Source of the DNA: Deltaproteobacteria bacterium
GTDB taxonomy: Bacteria > Myxococcota_A > UBA9160 > SZUA-336
DNA: 57,820 bases
Reading direction: 5' to 3'
Assembly (NCBI GenBank): GCA_029261895.1
Contig: JAJDAK010000090.1
Coordinates: 1-57,820, forward strand
Shown here: one piece after another, positions 18,721 to 27,787 of the stretch
Position numbering within the stretch: the first letter of the stretch is position 1
How the letters are laid out: the number at the start of each line of letters is the position of its first letter
Translations under genes and position numbers: made by a program
Notes under the pieces: model-generated
Told to the model about the DNA's origin: nothing
Seen by the model: only the letters and a program-made list of their open reading frames with translations
Databases searched by the model: none

Positions 18721-18800
18721 CTGGCTTCCTTCGAGGTTCGATCGAGTTCGCGGTGCTCTACCCTCGGGCAACGCGAGCCCTGCAGGCTACAATCGGAGCG

Positions 18801-21371
18801 ATGTCGAGGCTACCTGAAAACCCAAGTCCCGTCCGCTATGACCTCGCCCTCACCGTGGACCCGAAGCAAGATCGGTTCAGCGGGGAGCTGAAGATTGAAC
18901 TCCGAGTCACCGCTGAAACGCACACGATCGAGCTCCACGCCGCCGATTTGGATTTCGAGAACGTTGCGGTAGAAGTCGCCAGCGAGTCCATTCCGATCAC
19001 CCAACAGGCAAAGAGCCCAAAGCACGAGCGAATGATTTTCCAGCTTGCGCGGGCACTTAAGCCCGGACCGGCGTGCATCAGCATCCAGTACAACGGGCCG
19101 TTGAGAACGGATCTGCGCGGCCTCTACGGCGCGAAATCAGGGCGCCACCGGTACGCGGTCACCCAGCTCGAAGCAGCGGACGCGCGACGTTTCTTTCCGT
19201 GTTTCGACGAGCCCGATAAAAAGGCCCGCTTTCGCATCCGCGTGACCACACCCAAAAACAACGCGGCCGTATCCAATGGCGCGGTGGAAAAAACCCAATA
19301 TCACGGACGACTCAAGACGGTCCAGTTTGAAGAGACACCGCCGCTTTCCACCTATCTGATCGCGCTAGTGGTTGGCGAGATGGAGCATTCCCGGACCCAG
19401 CTCGCTGGCAAGACCCCGATTCGCGTGTGGCATGTTCCCGGCAAGAAGCGTCTCACTGCGTTCGCGCTGGAGGCCGCCGCAGAGTCGCTCAAGCGCTTGG
19501 AAGCCTACTTCGGGCTGCCCTATCCGTATTCAAAACTTGATCTCATCGCGGTACCCGACTTCGAATTTGGTGCAATGGAGAATGCCGGAGCGGTAACGTT
19601 CCGCGAGAGCCTCCTGCTGGTTGATCCGAAAACGATCACGCTCGATGAACTCAAACGCGTCGCCGAGGTCATCGCGCATGAGCTCGCACATATGTGGTAT
19701 GGCGATCTCGTCACGATGGCCTGGTGGGACGACCTTTGGCTAAACGAAGCCTTCGCCACTTGGATGGCGTTTCACGTCGTCGACCAGTGGAAACCCGAAT
19801 GGAAAATGTGGCTTGATTTCGAGCAGCATCGTGCTGCCGCTTACTCGCTCGATTCGCTACGCAACACACATCCAATCTATACCCAGGTTCGAACACCGGA
19901 CGAAGCGACCGAAAACTTCGACGTCATCACTTATGAAAAAGGTGCTTCCGTCGTCCGCATGCTGGAACGCTGGTTGGGAGCGAACGCATTTCGCAAGGGT
20001 GTGCGGCAGTACATTCGTCGCCACAGAGAAAGCAACGCGCGCGCACAGGACCTTTGGGATGCACTTTCGGACGCCTCCGGGAAACCCGTTGCCACGGTTG
20101 CGCGTGACTGGATTGAGAAACCGGGATTTCCGCTCGTGCAAGTCAAACGAGAGGATGATGGACCAAGGGTTTGCTTCGAATTCACGCAGGAGCGTTTCTT
20201 CGCCAATCCTCTAGAACCCGAAGCCGAGCGTCGCGAGCAGTGGCCGATTCCCCTTGTGGTTCGGATTCGACGCAAAGGTCGTGATCGCATCATTCGAGAA
20301 TTGATGCGCAGCACGCGCATCCGGCTACGAGCCGATGCCGACGACGAGGTAAAGTGGATCTACGGCAATGCGGAGGAGTCGGGGTTCTACCGCCCGGTTC
20401 ACAGCGAAGAAATCCTTAAAGCGTTAGGCGACGAATTTTCCCGGCTCGAAGCTGCCGAACGCATGGGTGTATTGGGGCATCAATGGTCGGGCTTTCGCGC
20501 AAATCGGGCTTCGCTGACGTCGTTCCTGACTTTGGTCGAGGGCGTCAATCGCGAGACGGAGCCGGATGTTCTCGAAGCCGCTGCCGGACCGCTCGCTTGG
20601 CTCAGCGAACACGTCGTCGCTTCTTTTCCGAAAGACGTTGCTGAGCTCTATCGAGACTGGGTGGCGGATGTTTTCTTACCCGCGTTTCTGGAACTCGGCT
20701 GGTCGATCAAAAGCTCTGAATCCCCGATGACCAAACGGCGCCGAGCGGTACTGCTACGACTCTGTGCGGGCATCGCGGAAGACGCGGAGCTCATCGACAC
20801 CGCAGAGCTGCGCGTCGATCGATGGCTTGTGCAGCGCAAAGGCCTAGACGCAAGTCTCGCCGGACCCGCCGTTGAAATCGCCGCACGCTACGGGGGTAAA
20901 CGTCGCTACACGGCGTATCGACGCATGATCAGAAATGCGCGCTCGCCTCAGGAACGTTCACGCTTTGAGTTCGCACTGGCTGCGTTTCGCGACCCGGCAT
21001 TAATCGATACGACATTGGAATCGACATTGAAAGACGAGGTCGCGACACAGAACGTCGTGTTCCTGCTGGGACGCCTGCTGGGCAATCCAAGTGCACGCGA
21101 AGCTACCTGGGCGTTTATTCGCTCGCGCTGGAGCGAGCTATCGAAGCGGATCTCACCCGGTTTGGCACCGCGGCTCGTTAGCGCCCTGCCCGCGCTACAA
21201 CTTCCACGCCACCGAGACGAGGTGGCGAGCTTTTTTGAACGCTATCCACTACCGACCGCAGCTCGTGCGCTGAAGCAAGCGTTGGAACGTTTCGACCTCG
21301 ATGAAGAACTCCGCCAGCGCGCAAAACCCCATCTGCGTGGATGGTTGCGCAAAGTCGAACCTACAGAGTGA
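18801..21371 (+). CDS. M1 family zinc metallo-aminopeptidase
   Basis: The 856-residue protein removes N-terminal amino acids from peptides. Visible are the exopeptidase motif GAMEN at residues 257-261 and the zinc site HELAH at 293-297, followed 18 residues later by the third ligand in NEAFATW. An N-terminal beta-sandwich domain (FDEPDKKARF) precedes the catalytic domain, and a long helical ERAP1_C-like domain follows, as in M1 enzymes of the PepN/ERAP group. The frame extends upstream to 18714 but would run into the divergent glpD promoter. The ATG at 18801 (MSRLPENPSPVRY) has CGGAG just upstream and fits the usual start of the family. No signal peptide is seen, so it is probably cytoplasmic. 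Confidence 0.92.
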   Translation: MSRLPENPSPVRYDLALTVDPKQDRFSGELKIELRVTAETHTIELHAADLDFENVAVEVASESIPITQQAKSPKHERMIFQLARALKPGPACISIQYNGPLRTDLRGLYGAKSGRHRYAVTQLEAADARRFFPCFDEPDKKARFRIRVTTPKNNAAVSNGAVEKTQYHGRLKTVQFEETPPLSTYLIALVVGEMEHSRTQLAGKTPIRVWHVPGKKRLTAFALEAAAESLKRLEAYFGLPYPYSKLDLIAVPDFEFGAMENAGAVTFRESLLLVDPKTITLDELKRVAEVIAHELAHMWYGDLVTMAWWDDLWLNEAFATWMAFHVVDQWKPEWKMWLDFEQHRAAAYSLDSLRNTHPIYTQVRTPDEATENFDVITYEKGASVVRMLERWLGANAFRKGVRQYIRRHRESNARAQDLWDALSDASGKPVATVARDWIEKPGFPLVQVKREDDGPRVCFEFTQERFFANPLEPEAERREQWPIPLVVRIRRKGRDRIIRELMRSTRIRLRADADDEVKWIYGNAEESGFYRPVHSEEILKALGDEFSRLEAAERMGVLGHQWSGFRANRASLTSFLTLVEGVNRETEPDVLEAAAGPLAWLSEHVVASFPKDVAELYRDWVADVFLPAFLELGWSIKSSESPMTKRRRAVLLRLCAGIAEDAELIDTAELRVDRWLVQRKGLDASLAGPAVEIAARYGGKRRYTAYRRMIRNARSPQERSRFEFALAAFRDPALIDTTLESTLKDEVATQNVVFLLGRLLGNPSAREATWAFIRSRWSELSKRISPGLAPRLVSALPALQLPRHRDEVASFFERYPLPTAARALKQALERFDLDEELRQRAKPHLRGWLRKVEPTE

Positions 21372-21383
21372 TACACTCCCCCG

Positions 21384-21722
21384 ATGAATGATCTTGCCGC
21401 TAAAGACTGTGTTCCGTGCAAATCCGACGTTCCGCCGCTTGGGATCGCAGACGTCCTACCGCTGCTTGACCAGCTTGGCGAAGGCTGGGAAGTCGTCGAC
21501 AACCACCACCTAGCCCGGATGTATTCGTTCAAGAATTTCGCGGACGCGTTGGCATTTGTGAACCGCGTCGGCGAAATGGCAGAGACTCAAGGCCATCATC
21601 CGGATTTATCTCTCGCCTGGGGCAAGGTGGGTGTTGAAATCTGGACCCATAAAATCGACGGACTTCACGAATCCGATTTCATCTTCGCCGCCAAGTGCAA
21701 CCAGCTCTACCCGGCACGCTAG
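21384..21722 (+). CDS. phhB: Pterin-4-alpha-carbinolamine dehydratase
   Basis: The 112-residue protein matches the small PCD/DCoH family, which dehydrates 4a-hydroxytetrahydropterin and so recycles the pterin cofactor of aromatic amino-acid hydroxylases. The core motif is present: GHHPDLSLAWGKVGVEIWTH followed by DFIFAAKCNQL. The N-terminal ~20 residues contain a CVPC pair that is not part of the usual core. No phenylalanine hydroxylase gene is adjacent. The gene lies 12 bp after the aminopeptidase stop and overlaps the next gene by 28 bp in another frame, so the three are probably co-transcribed. Some family members act in molybdopterin or other pterin metabolism, so the physiological partner is open. 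Confidence 0.93.
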   Translation: MNDLAAKDCVPCKSDVPPLGIADVLPLLDQLGEGWEVVDNHHLARMYSFKNFADALAFVNRVGEMAETQGHHPDLSLAWGKVGVEIWTHKIDGLHESDFIFAAKCNQLYPAR

Positions 21723-22657
21723 TCGAAGAACCGTTCGACAGCGTTCGTGATGCGTGCAGATGGGTCATGGAATACGCAGAACATGTGCGCATTGTCGATG
21801 CTGCGCTCGAGTCCTTTGCGGCAAACCTAGACGCAGACGAGCTTCGAGCCAGCACGACGAACGATGTTTCAACGCAATCAACAGACCGCGAGTCTGCCGC
21901 CGCATTCGCCATAACGATCGCCAGCGTCAACTTTGGATCGGGCTACTTTCCAGAACTGCGTAAACGAGGTCAGCGTTCGGGGTACCGCACGATCGAGTCA
22001 TTTCTTCAGGACCGTTTCAACACGTATGGACCCTTCTCAGTGGCGGAGCTCGGCGCAATGGATTCGAAAAGCTGCGCCGAACTCTTTCAGCAGGATTTGA
22101 CAAATCCTCATGTCGCGGAATTGATGGCTCACTTTGCGGACGCGTTCCGGGATCTCGGGGAATGGCTAGACCTGCGCGGCGGTTCGTATGCCGGCGCGGT
22201 TGACGCAGCGAACGCTCAGGCACGCACACTGGTACGCGGCCTCATTGAGATGCCGCTGTTTCAGGACGTGTCGAACTATCGGGATCGTGTCATTCCATTC
22301 TTTAAACGCGCGCAGCTTTGCGTGGCAGATCTCCACGTCGCGGGCTTTCCCTTTACAGACATCGATCGACTCACGCTTTTCGCCGACAACCTGGTCGCGC
22401 ATGTGCTCCGCATGGATGGCGTGCTCGAATACACGCCACGGCTCGTGGCTCGGATCGAGCGCGGTGAACTGATTCCACATGGCAGCGCCGAAGAAGTTGA
22501 AATTCGAGCCGCGGAGGTGATCGCAGCCGAACGGATCGCCGGCTGCGTCGAGCCCACGATCCAACCGCGGGAATTGGACGCCTGGCTCTGGCAACGAGGC
22601 GGACAGGCGCGCTACAAGGCTCGGCCTCGTCATAGAACCCGCTGTGTTTACTACTAG
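21695..22657 (+). CDS. Queuosine salvage protein (DUF2419, queuosine-5'-phosphate N-glycosylase, Qng1-like)
   Basis: The 320-residue protein matches the Q_salvage family (human QNG1/C9orf64), which releases queuine from queuosine 5'-phosphate for tRNA modification. Family-typical segments are visible: ASVNFGSGYFPELRKRG followed by GYRTIESFL, then FFKRAQLCVADLH, FTDIDRLTLFADN and PHGSAEEVEIRA. The Asp-rich FTDID/FAD region carries the base-recognition and catalytic acidic residues in the family. Translation most likely starts at the GTG at 21695, inside the end of phhB, since the family begins just before the FDSVRDACRWV region; no strong ribosome site is visible. An ATG at 21767 is a fallback. 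The C-terminal RPRHRTR tail is basic and unusual. Confidence 0.85.
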   Translation: MQPALPGTLVEEPFDSVRDACRWVMEYAEHVRIVDAALESFAANLDADELRASTTNDVSTQSTDRESAAAFAITIASVNFGSGYFPELRKRGQRSGYRTIESFLQDRFNTYGPFSVAELGAMDSKSCAELFQQDLTNPHVAELMAHFADAFRDLGEWLDLRGGSYAGAVDAANAQARTLVRGLIEMPLFQDVSNYRDRVIPFFKRAQLCVADLHVAGFPFTDIDRLTLFADNLVAHVLRMDGVLEYTPRLVARIERGELIPHGSAEEVEIRAAEVIAAERIAGCVEPTIQPRELDAWLWQRGGQARYKARPRHRTRCVYY

Positions 22658-22781
22658 TTAGACGACTTGCTGGATCTCAAAGGGGTTTGCCGCTACGGTT
22701 GCTGGCCCCGATCCATCGGCCCCACGCTTCTGTTTTCCGCCCTCTCAAAGTAGAGTGTGGCCCGTTGGGACCCCTGACTCT

Positions 22782-22786
22782 GGAGG
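22782..22786 (+). promoter_or_regulatory. Ribosome binding site that decides the pntAA start
   Basis: GGAGG touches the ATG at 22787 directly, which is too close for initiation there. It sits exactly 6 bases before the in-frame GTG at 22793. The GTG start gives MIIGVPRE, the normal N-terminus of this subunit family. Confidence 0.75.
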
Positions 22787-22792
22787 ATGCCT

Positions 22793-23926
22793 GTGATCAT
22801 TGGTGTGCCCCGCGAAATTTCGCCGGGAGAACGACGCGTCGCGCTGATCCCGGACGCCGTACGTCAGCTCGTGGAGAAAGGCTTGGAGATCCAAGTTCAG
22901 ACCGGAGCTGGCGAACAATCTGGGATCGACGATCAGGCGTACAAAGAAGCGGGTGCTCGGATTGAATCAGATGCAGCAGCACTTTTCGCGTCATCCGACG
23001 TGCTGGTGAAAGTACAGCCTCCGGAGCTTCAAGAGGTAGAGGCGCTCCGAGAAGGCGTGGTCTTGATCTGCGTACTCCAACCATTCTCAAACCTGGAGCT
23101 CATTTCCAAGCTGGTCGCGCGCCGCATATCGGCGCTGGGGCTCGATCTCATGCCGCGGATCACGCGCGCGCAGAGCATGGACGTGCTGAGTTCCATGAGC
23201 ACACTCGCGGGTTATCGATCTGTGCTGATCGCCGCGCAAGCGCTACCGAAAATTTTTCCGCTACTCACCACCGCAGCCGGAACCTTACGTCCCGCGCGCG
23301 TTCTGGTATTGGGTGCGGGCGTCGCCGGTCTGCAAGCCATCGCGACCGCGCGTCGTCTGGGGGCGATCGTCGAAGGCTTCGATATTCGCCCCGCGGCGAA
23401 GGAACAGGTAGAAAGCCTCGGCGCGCGTTTCGTCCAAGATGAATCACTCGATCAATCCGCAGAAACCGCCGGCGGTTACGCGAAGGAACTCAGCGCCGAA
23501 CAGCAGGCGCGTCAACGTGAAAATCTGTCGAAACACATGGCCGAATCCGACGTCGTGATTTGCACCGCGCTGGTCCCTGGGCGTAAAGCGCCGGTGTTGA
23601 TGACAGAGGAGCAGGTTCGTGCGATGGCACCCGGCTCAGTCGTCGTCGACCTTGCCGCGGAACAAGGCGGCAACTGTGAACCTAGCATCGCCGGGGAAAT
23701 CGTTCGCATCAACGGTGTCGAGATCCATGGCCCCGTCAATATCGCGAGCGGAGCCGCGACCCATGCAAGTCAAATGTTTTCAAGAAACGTCTTGACCTAC
23801 CTGGGTCATCTCGCACGCAACGGTGAGCTCGAACTCAGCTTGGACGATGAGCTCGTGAGTGGCCCCCTCGTAACGCACGAAGGCAGGGTTATGAACGAGG
23901 CGATTCAAGCGGCTTTGGAGGCATAG
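22793..23926 (+). CDS. pntAA: NAD(P) transhydrogenase subunit alpha part 1 (NAD(H)-binding domain I)
   Basis: The 377-residue soluble subunit binds NAD(H) and passes hydride to NADP on PntB, driven by proton re-entry. Visible features are the N-terminal GVPREISPGERRVALIP, the Ala-DH/PNT motif LMPRITRAQSMDVLSS, and the nucleotide fold VLVLGAGVAGLQAIATARRL. A QDES/EQQAR stretch follows, and VVDLAAEQGGNCE lies near the C-terminus. It is separate from the membrane part, as in the three-subunit enzyme of Rhodospirillum rubrum, rather than fused as in E. coli PntA. A 7-bp gap separates it from pntAB. The enzyme would supply NADPH to the biosynthetic genes nearby. Confidence 0.95.
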   Translation: MIIGVPREISPGERRVALIPDAVRQLVEKGLEIQVQTGAGEQSGIDDQAYKEAGARIESDAAALFASSDVLVKVQPPELQEVEALREGVVLICVLQPFSNLELISKLVARRISALGLDLMPRITRAQSMDVLSSMSTLAGYRSVLIAAQALPKIFPLLTTAAGTLRPARVLVLGAGVAGLQAIATARRLGAIVEGFDIRPAAKEQVESLGARFVQDESLDQSAETAGGYAKELSAEQQARQRENLSKHMAESDVVICTALVPGRKAPVLMTEEQVRAMAPGSVVVDLAAEQGGNCEPSIAGEIVRINGVEIHGPVNIASGAATHASQMFSRNVLTYLGHLARNGELELSLDDELVSGPLVTHEGRVMNEAIQAALEA

Positions 23927-23933
23927 CGAAGTT

Positions 23934-24224
23934 ATGGAAGGAACGTTCATATTAGTCATCACGATCTTCGTCTTGGCCATGTTCTTAGGTTTTGAAGTCA
24001 TCACCAAAGTACCGCCAACACTCCACACGCCGCTGATGTCGGGATCAAACGCGATCTCGGGCATCGCCATCATCGGCGCATTGATTGGTGCGGGCGCCGA
24101 ACAAACTTCATTGGCATCGATCCTCGGCATTGTCGCGGTCACGCTTGCGACGGTGAACGTCGTCGGCGGATTCCTCGTTACCGATCGCATGCTCAAAATG
24201 TTCGTTTCAAAGCGCAAGGGTTAG
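23934..24224 (+). CDS. pntAB: NAD(P) transhydrogenase subunit alpha part 2 (membrane domain)
   Basis: The 96-residue protein has three hydrophobic helices: ILVITIFVLAMFLGFEVI near residues 6-23, SGIAIIGALIGAG in the middle and ILGIVAVTLATVNVVGGFLV towards the end. The stretch TPLMSGSNAISG matches the conserved cytoplasmic loop of this subunit. Together with PntB it forms the proton channel (domain II). It is the middle gene of pntAA-pntAB-pntB, 7 bp after one and 3 bp before the other. Confidence 0.95.
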   Translation: MEGTFILVITIFVLAMFLGFEVITKVPPTLHTPLMSGSNAISGIAIIGALIGAGAEQTSLASILGIVAVTLATVNVVGGFLVTDRMLKMFVSKRKG

Positions 24225-24227
24225 AGC

Positions 24228-25619
24228 GTGTTCGAATCCATTTCCGCGTACGCATATCTCGTCGCTTCTGCCCTCTTCATTCTTGGACTGAAGCGTCTCG
24301 GCTCCCCCCGCACCGCGCCGCAAGGCAATGTGATGGCCGCGGGTGGTATGCTGATCGCGATCGTCGCTACGCTCTTCCATCAGGACATTGTCCGTTACGA
24401 AGGCATCATTGCTGGCATCCTGCTTGGGTCGATCATCGGTGCCGCTACCGCATATCGGGTGCAGATGACCGCGATGCCACAAATGGTCGCGATCTTTAAC
24501 GGGTTAGGCGGCGCGGCTTCGGCACTGGTCGCGGCATCAGAACTCACGCGTCTAAATATGGCAGGAGCCAATCCCGACGCGTTCATAACGGTTCCGATTG
24601 CGCTGGGATGTTTGATCGGCGCCGTAACACTCACGGGTAGCTTGATCGCATTCGCGAAGCTTCAGGAAATCATTTCGGGCAGCCCCATCCTTTTCCCGTT
24701 GCAAAACGGCTTAAATCTTTTGATAGCAGTCGGCGTGCTTGGGCTTTCTGTACTCTTGGTCATGGATCCGTCGGACCCGCGCCTGCTCTGGTCGATCGTC
24801 GGACTGGCTGCGTTTCTCGGAATATTGCTCGTTATTCCAATCGGCGGCGCAGACATGCCCGTGGTGATTTCGCTGCTGAATTCGTACTCAGGCCTCGCCG
24901 CATGCGCGACCGGGTTCGTGATTCAAAATCAGGTTCTGATTATCAGCGGATCGTTGGTGGGCGCATCCGGCCTCATTCTCACCCAGATCATGTGCCGCGC
25001 GATGAACCGCTCACTTGCGAATGTGCTCTTTGGCGGCTTTGGCGCCACCGCGGCGAATACGGCGATCGCGACCTCAGCATCGGGCGGAATCGCAAAGAGC
25101 GGTACCCCCGATGATGCCGCAGCCATCTTTGACGCGGCGCGCAGCGTGATCATCGTGCCAGGCTACGGCCTCGCAGTGGCGCAAGCACAACATGCCGTAC
25201 GTGACCTCGGCGACATGCTCGAAGCGCGGGGTATTGAGGTTACGTATGCAATTCATCCGGTTGCGGGGCGCATGCCCGGCCATATGAACGTCTTGCTCGC
25301 CGAGGCCGATGTGCCTTACGAAAAACTCGTGGAGATGGAGCGGATCAACTCTTCGTTTCCACGAACGGACGTCGCATTGGTGATTGGTGCGAACGATGTC
25401 ACCAACCCTGACGCGCGTGAAAACCCCGGAAGCCCCATCTACGGCATGCCCATTCTTGAAGTCGACAAAGCCAAAACGGTGATGGTAATCAAGCGAAGTA
25501 TGAGCCCGGGCTTTGCCGGTATCGAGAATCCACTCTTCACCATGCCCCAGACCATCATGCTCTTTGGCGATGGCAAGTCCATGGTGGAAAGCTTGATCAG
25601 CGCGGTCAAAGAACTCTAG
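24228..25619 (+). CDS. pntB: NAD(P) transhydrogenase subunit beta
   Basis: The 463-residue protein carries about eight or nine transmembrane helices in its N-terminal two thirds and the soluble NADP(H)-binding domain III at the C-terminus. That domain has VIIVPGYGLAVAQAQHAV, HPVAGRMPGHMNVLLAEA and GANDVTNPDARENPGSPIYG, all hallmarks of PntB. The start codon is GTG, three bases after the pntAB stop. The gene ends two bases before the stop of the convergent lipoprotein gene, leaving no room for a separate terminator. Confidence 0.96.
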   Translation: MFESISAYAYLVASALFILGLKRLGSPRTAPQGNVMAAGGMLIAIVATLFHQDIVRYEGIIAGILLGSIIGAATAYRVQMTAMPQMVAIFNGLGGAASALVAASELTRLNMAGANPDAFITVPIALGCLIGAVTLTGSLIAFAKLQEIISGSPILFPLQNGLNLLIAVGVLGLSVLLVMDPSDPRLLWSIVGLAAFLGILLVIPIGGADMPVVISLLNSYSGLAACATGFVIQNQVLIISGSLVGASGLILTQIMCRAMNRSLANVLFGGFGATAANTAIATSASGGIAKSGTPDDAAAIFDAARSVIIVPGYGLAVAQAQHAVRDLGDMLEARGIEVTYAIHPVAGRMPGHMNVLLAEADVPYEKLVEMERINSSFPRTDVALVIGANDVTNPDARENPGSPIYGMPILEVDKAKTVMVIKRSMSPGFAGIENPLFTMPQTIMLFGDGKSMVESLISAVKEL

Positions 25620-25621
25620 CG

Positions 25622-26479
25622 TTACTCTTCGACGTCGATCTGAACATCCGATCGACCTTTGTAGATTTCTCGTAGTTCGCGCGCACGCTTCATCTCGATT
25701 TCTAGCTCTCGCCGTATCGTTTCATCGCTGAGACTTCGATGCTTAACCGCAAGGTTCATCTCTTTACATGCGTCGCCCATATGCGGTCCACAGGTGTGAT
25801 TGGAGCAGCAATAATGGGTGAAGTCGCTGAAACTCTCGATCGGCGCGCTGACCGGGGCTTCGTCCCAAACCTGAACGACCTGTGGGCTGAGACCGTAGGC
25901 CACATCGAAAAGATCTCGCGCATCGACGAGATCGCCCTCGCGCCACGCGGCGAGACACTCGATCAATTCCGTATACGCACCACGGCTGCCTTTTCGTCGC
26001 GCAATCTTGATACGACGTCGCGCAGAGGTCATTTTACCCTGGTAGATATCCATCTGAGCGATATTGAGGTCATGAACCGGACTCTGCTTGTCGAATCGTT
26101 GTGCGTTTTTGAAGCTCCTGCGCGACGCGTCTAAATCATCGCGGTAGGCGTCGACGATTCCAATCCAGGTTTGCACATCGGGGCTATTGGGAGCGAGGCG
26201 CGCCGCCTCGATGAGCTCATCGTAGGCTTTTCCAAGGTTTTCGACGTAGTCGCTCTGTCTTGATTCATCCAACGCCTTGCGAGCCAGAAGGTAGTATCCA
26301 TTCGACGCGAGCTGCACACGGGCTTCAGACGAACGCGGATTTCTATCTCGTATCGCTTCCAGCTTTGCCACCGTAGCGGGTAGATTTTGAACTTGAGGCG
26401 CCGACGGCACATTGGATGATGTTGTTCCCGCACACGCGACCGCGAAGATGAGTAACAAGCTGGCGAATAGAGCTTTCAT
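25622..26479 (-). CDS. TPR-like lipoprotein with a Cys/His cluster
   Basis: The 285-residue protein has a lipoprotein signal, MKALFASLLLIFAVAC, with the lipid-attachment Cys at residue 16. The body is helical and resembles tetratricopeptide repeats (AYDELIEAARLAPNSPDVQTW and a second arm around AQRFDKQSPVHDLN). Near residue 220 lies a dense cluster, HYCCSNHTCGPHMGDAC, with four Cys and three His that could bind a metal or form disulfides; I do not recognise it. A Glu/Arg-rich helical tail follows. The frame extends upstream to 26536, but the ATG at 26479 starts the signal peptide and overlaps the M18 aminopeptidase stop by 4 bp (ATGA). It is therefore translationally coupled to that gene. Function unknown. 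Confidence 0.75.
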   Translation of the reverse strand: MKALFASLLLIFAVACAGTTSSNVPSAPQVQNLPATVAKLEAIRDRNPRSSEARVQLASNGYYLLARKALDESRQSDYVENLGKAYDELIEAARLAPNSPDVQTWIGIVDAYRDDLDASRRSFKNAQRFDKQSPVHDLNIAQMDIYQGKMTSARRRIKIARRKGSRGAYTELIECLAAWREGDLVDARDLFDVAYGLSPQVVQVWDEAPVSAPIESFSDFTHYCCSNHTCGPHMGDACKEMNLAVKHRSLSDETIRRELEIEMKRARELREIYKGRSDVQIDVEE

Positions 26480-27777
26480 TCGGAGAAATAACTTTTCAAG
26501 ACGGCGATCATGGGTTGTACATCCGCGGTACCACACATCTCACGACATGAGTGCATCGAAAGCATCGGACTTCCCACATCAACCGTGCGAATCCCGAGCC
26601 GCGCAGCGCTAATCGGACCCACGGTGGAACCGCAGGGTAAATCCGATCGGCTTACGAATTGCTGCGTTTCCACTTCTACGCGTTCACAAATCGATTGAAA
26701 TAAACCATGCGTCGTGGCATCTGTCGCGTACGCTTGGCTCGCGTGCGTTTTGATCACCGGGCCGCCACCTAACTTAGGATGATGCTGTGGGTCGTGCCGA
26801 TCAGGATAGTTGGGATGTACCGCGTGGGCCATATCGGCGGAGATCATGAACGACCGAGACGCAGCGCGCGGCAACCCCTGCGGCACCGACTCTTTCGTCG
26901 CTTCTATTGTGCGCGTCAAAGTATCGAGTAGTAATGAGCTTTGCGCGCCTTGCGCGCTCCGGCTGCCAACCTCTTCATGATCATATAGTGCCACCACACG
27001 CGTAAAGTCTGGCAATTCGGCTTCCGCGGCATGCGCTAGCGCCGTCACTGCGGCATGGCATGAAACAAGATTATCAATGCGTCCCGATTGAATGAACTCG
27101 CCACACGCCCCGCCAACGCTCGCTCGTTGTGAATCATAGAACATAAGATCAAACGCCAAAATGCCGTCGGGGTCCGTATCCGCCAATTTTCGCGCACGTA
27201 GTTCGGTCACAATGAGCCGACGTAAATCTGCGCTGTCTTCCAACCCGACAACAGGCGCAAGATGGTCTTGCGCGTTCAACTTGAGTCCCTCTCGATTTAC
27301 ATCGCGATTGAGATGGATGGCAAGACTGGGTACGCGCGCAAGCGGGCGCTCAAAGTCTACAAGCACGGATCGAACTCCGTCCTCACCACGTAGGGTCACA
27401 CGCCCCGCTAACGCCAGATCGCGATCAAGCCAGGTGTGAAGCAACGCGCCTCCGTAGACTTCGACGCCGAGTTGCTGGTAACCCTGCTTCTTGTAATCCG
27501 CATGCGGCTTGAGGCGCAGATTCGGTGAATCGGTATGCGCCGTCACGATTCGAAAACCTGTGTCCACCGCAGATTCAGCACCGGTTTGAAACGCGATCAA
27601 ACTACTACCGCCACGCACGACGAAATGTTTAGCGCCCGGCGAAAGATTCCAGAGATCCTGCTCGTTCACTTCGCGAAAGCCGGCGGCTGACAAACGCAGA
27701 GCAGCTTCGCGCGCGGCGTGATACGGCGTGGGCGAGCGGTCGAGATATGCGAGTAGGTCGGAAACCTGATCGGCCAT
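26476..27777 (-). CDS. apeB: M18 family aminopeptidase
   Basis: The 433-residue zinc metallopeptidase removes N-terminal residues, typically acidic or neutral ones. Family signatures are clear: TAHTDSPNLRLKP (first metal ligands), GGALLHTWLDRDL, the catalytic and bridging acids in ALYDHEEVGSRSA, and ISADMAHAVHPNYPD. PVIKTHASQAYATD follows towards the C-terminus. Length and order match bacterial M18 enzymes, which form cytoplasmic dodecamers. It is the first of two coupled minus-strand genes; the second encodes the Cys-rich lipoprotein. It starts with the ATG at 27777, ten bases downstream of the LLM oxidoreductase stop. Confidence 0.93.
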   Translation of the reverse strand: MADQVSDLLAYLDRSPTPYHAAREAALRLSAAGFREVNEQDLWNLSPGAKHFVVRGGSSLIAFQTGAESAVDTGFRIVTAHTDSPNLRLKPHADYKKQGYQQLGVEVYGGALLHTWLDRDLALAGRVTLRGEDGVRSVLVDFERPLARVPSLAIHLNRDVNREGLKLNAQDHLAPVVGLEDSADLRRLIVTELRARKLADTDPDGILAFDLMFYDSQRASVGGACGEFIQSGRIDNLVSCHAAVTALAHAAEAELPDFTRVVALYDHEEVGSRSAQGAQSSLLLDTLTRTIEATKESVPQGLPRAASRSFMISADMAHAVHPNYPDRHDPQHHPKLGGGPVIKTHASQAYATDATTHGLFQSICERVEVETQQFVSRSDLPCGSTVGPISAARLGIRTVDVGSPMLSMHSCREMCGTADVQPMIAVLKSYFSE

Positions 27778-27787
27778 GGACTCGAGA

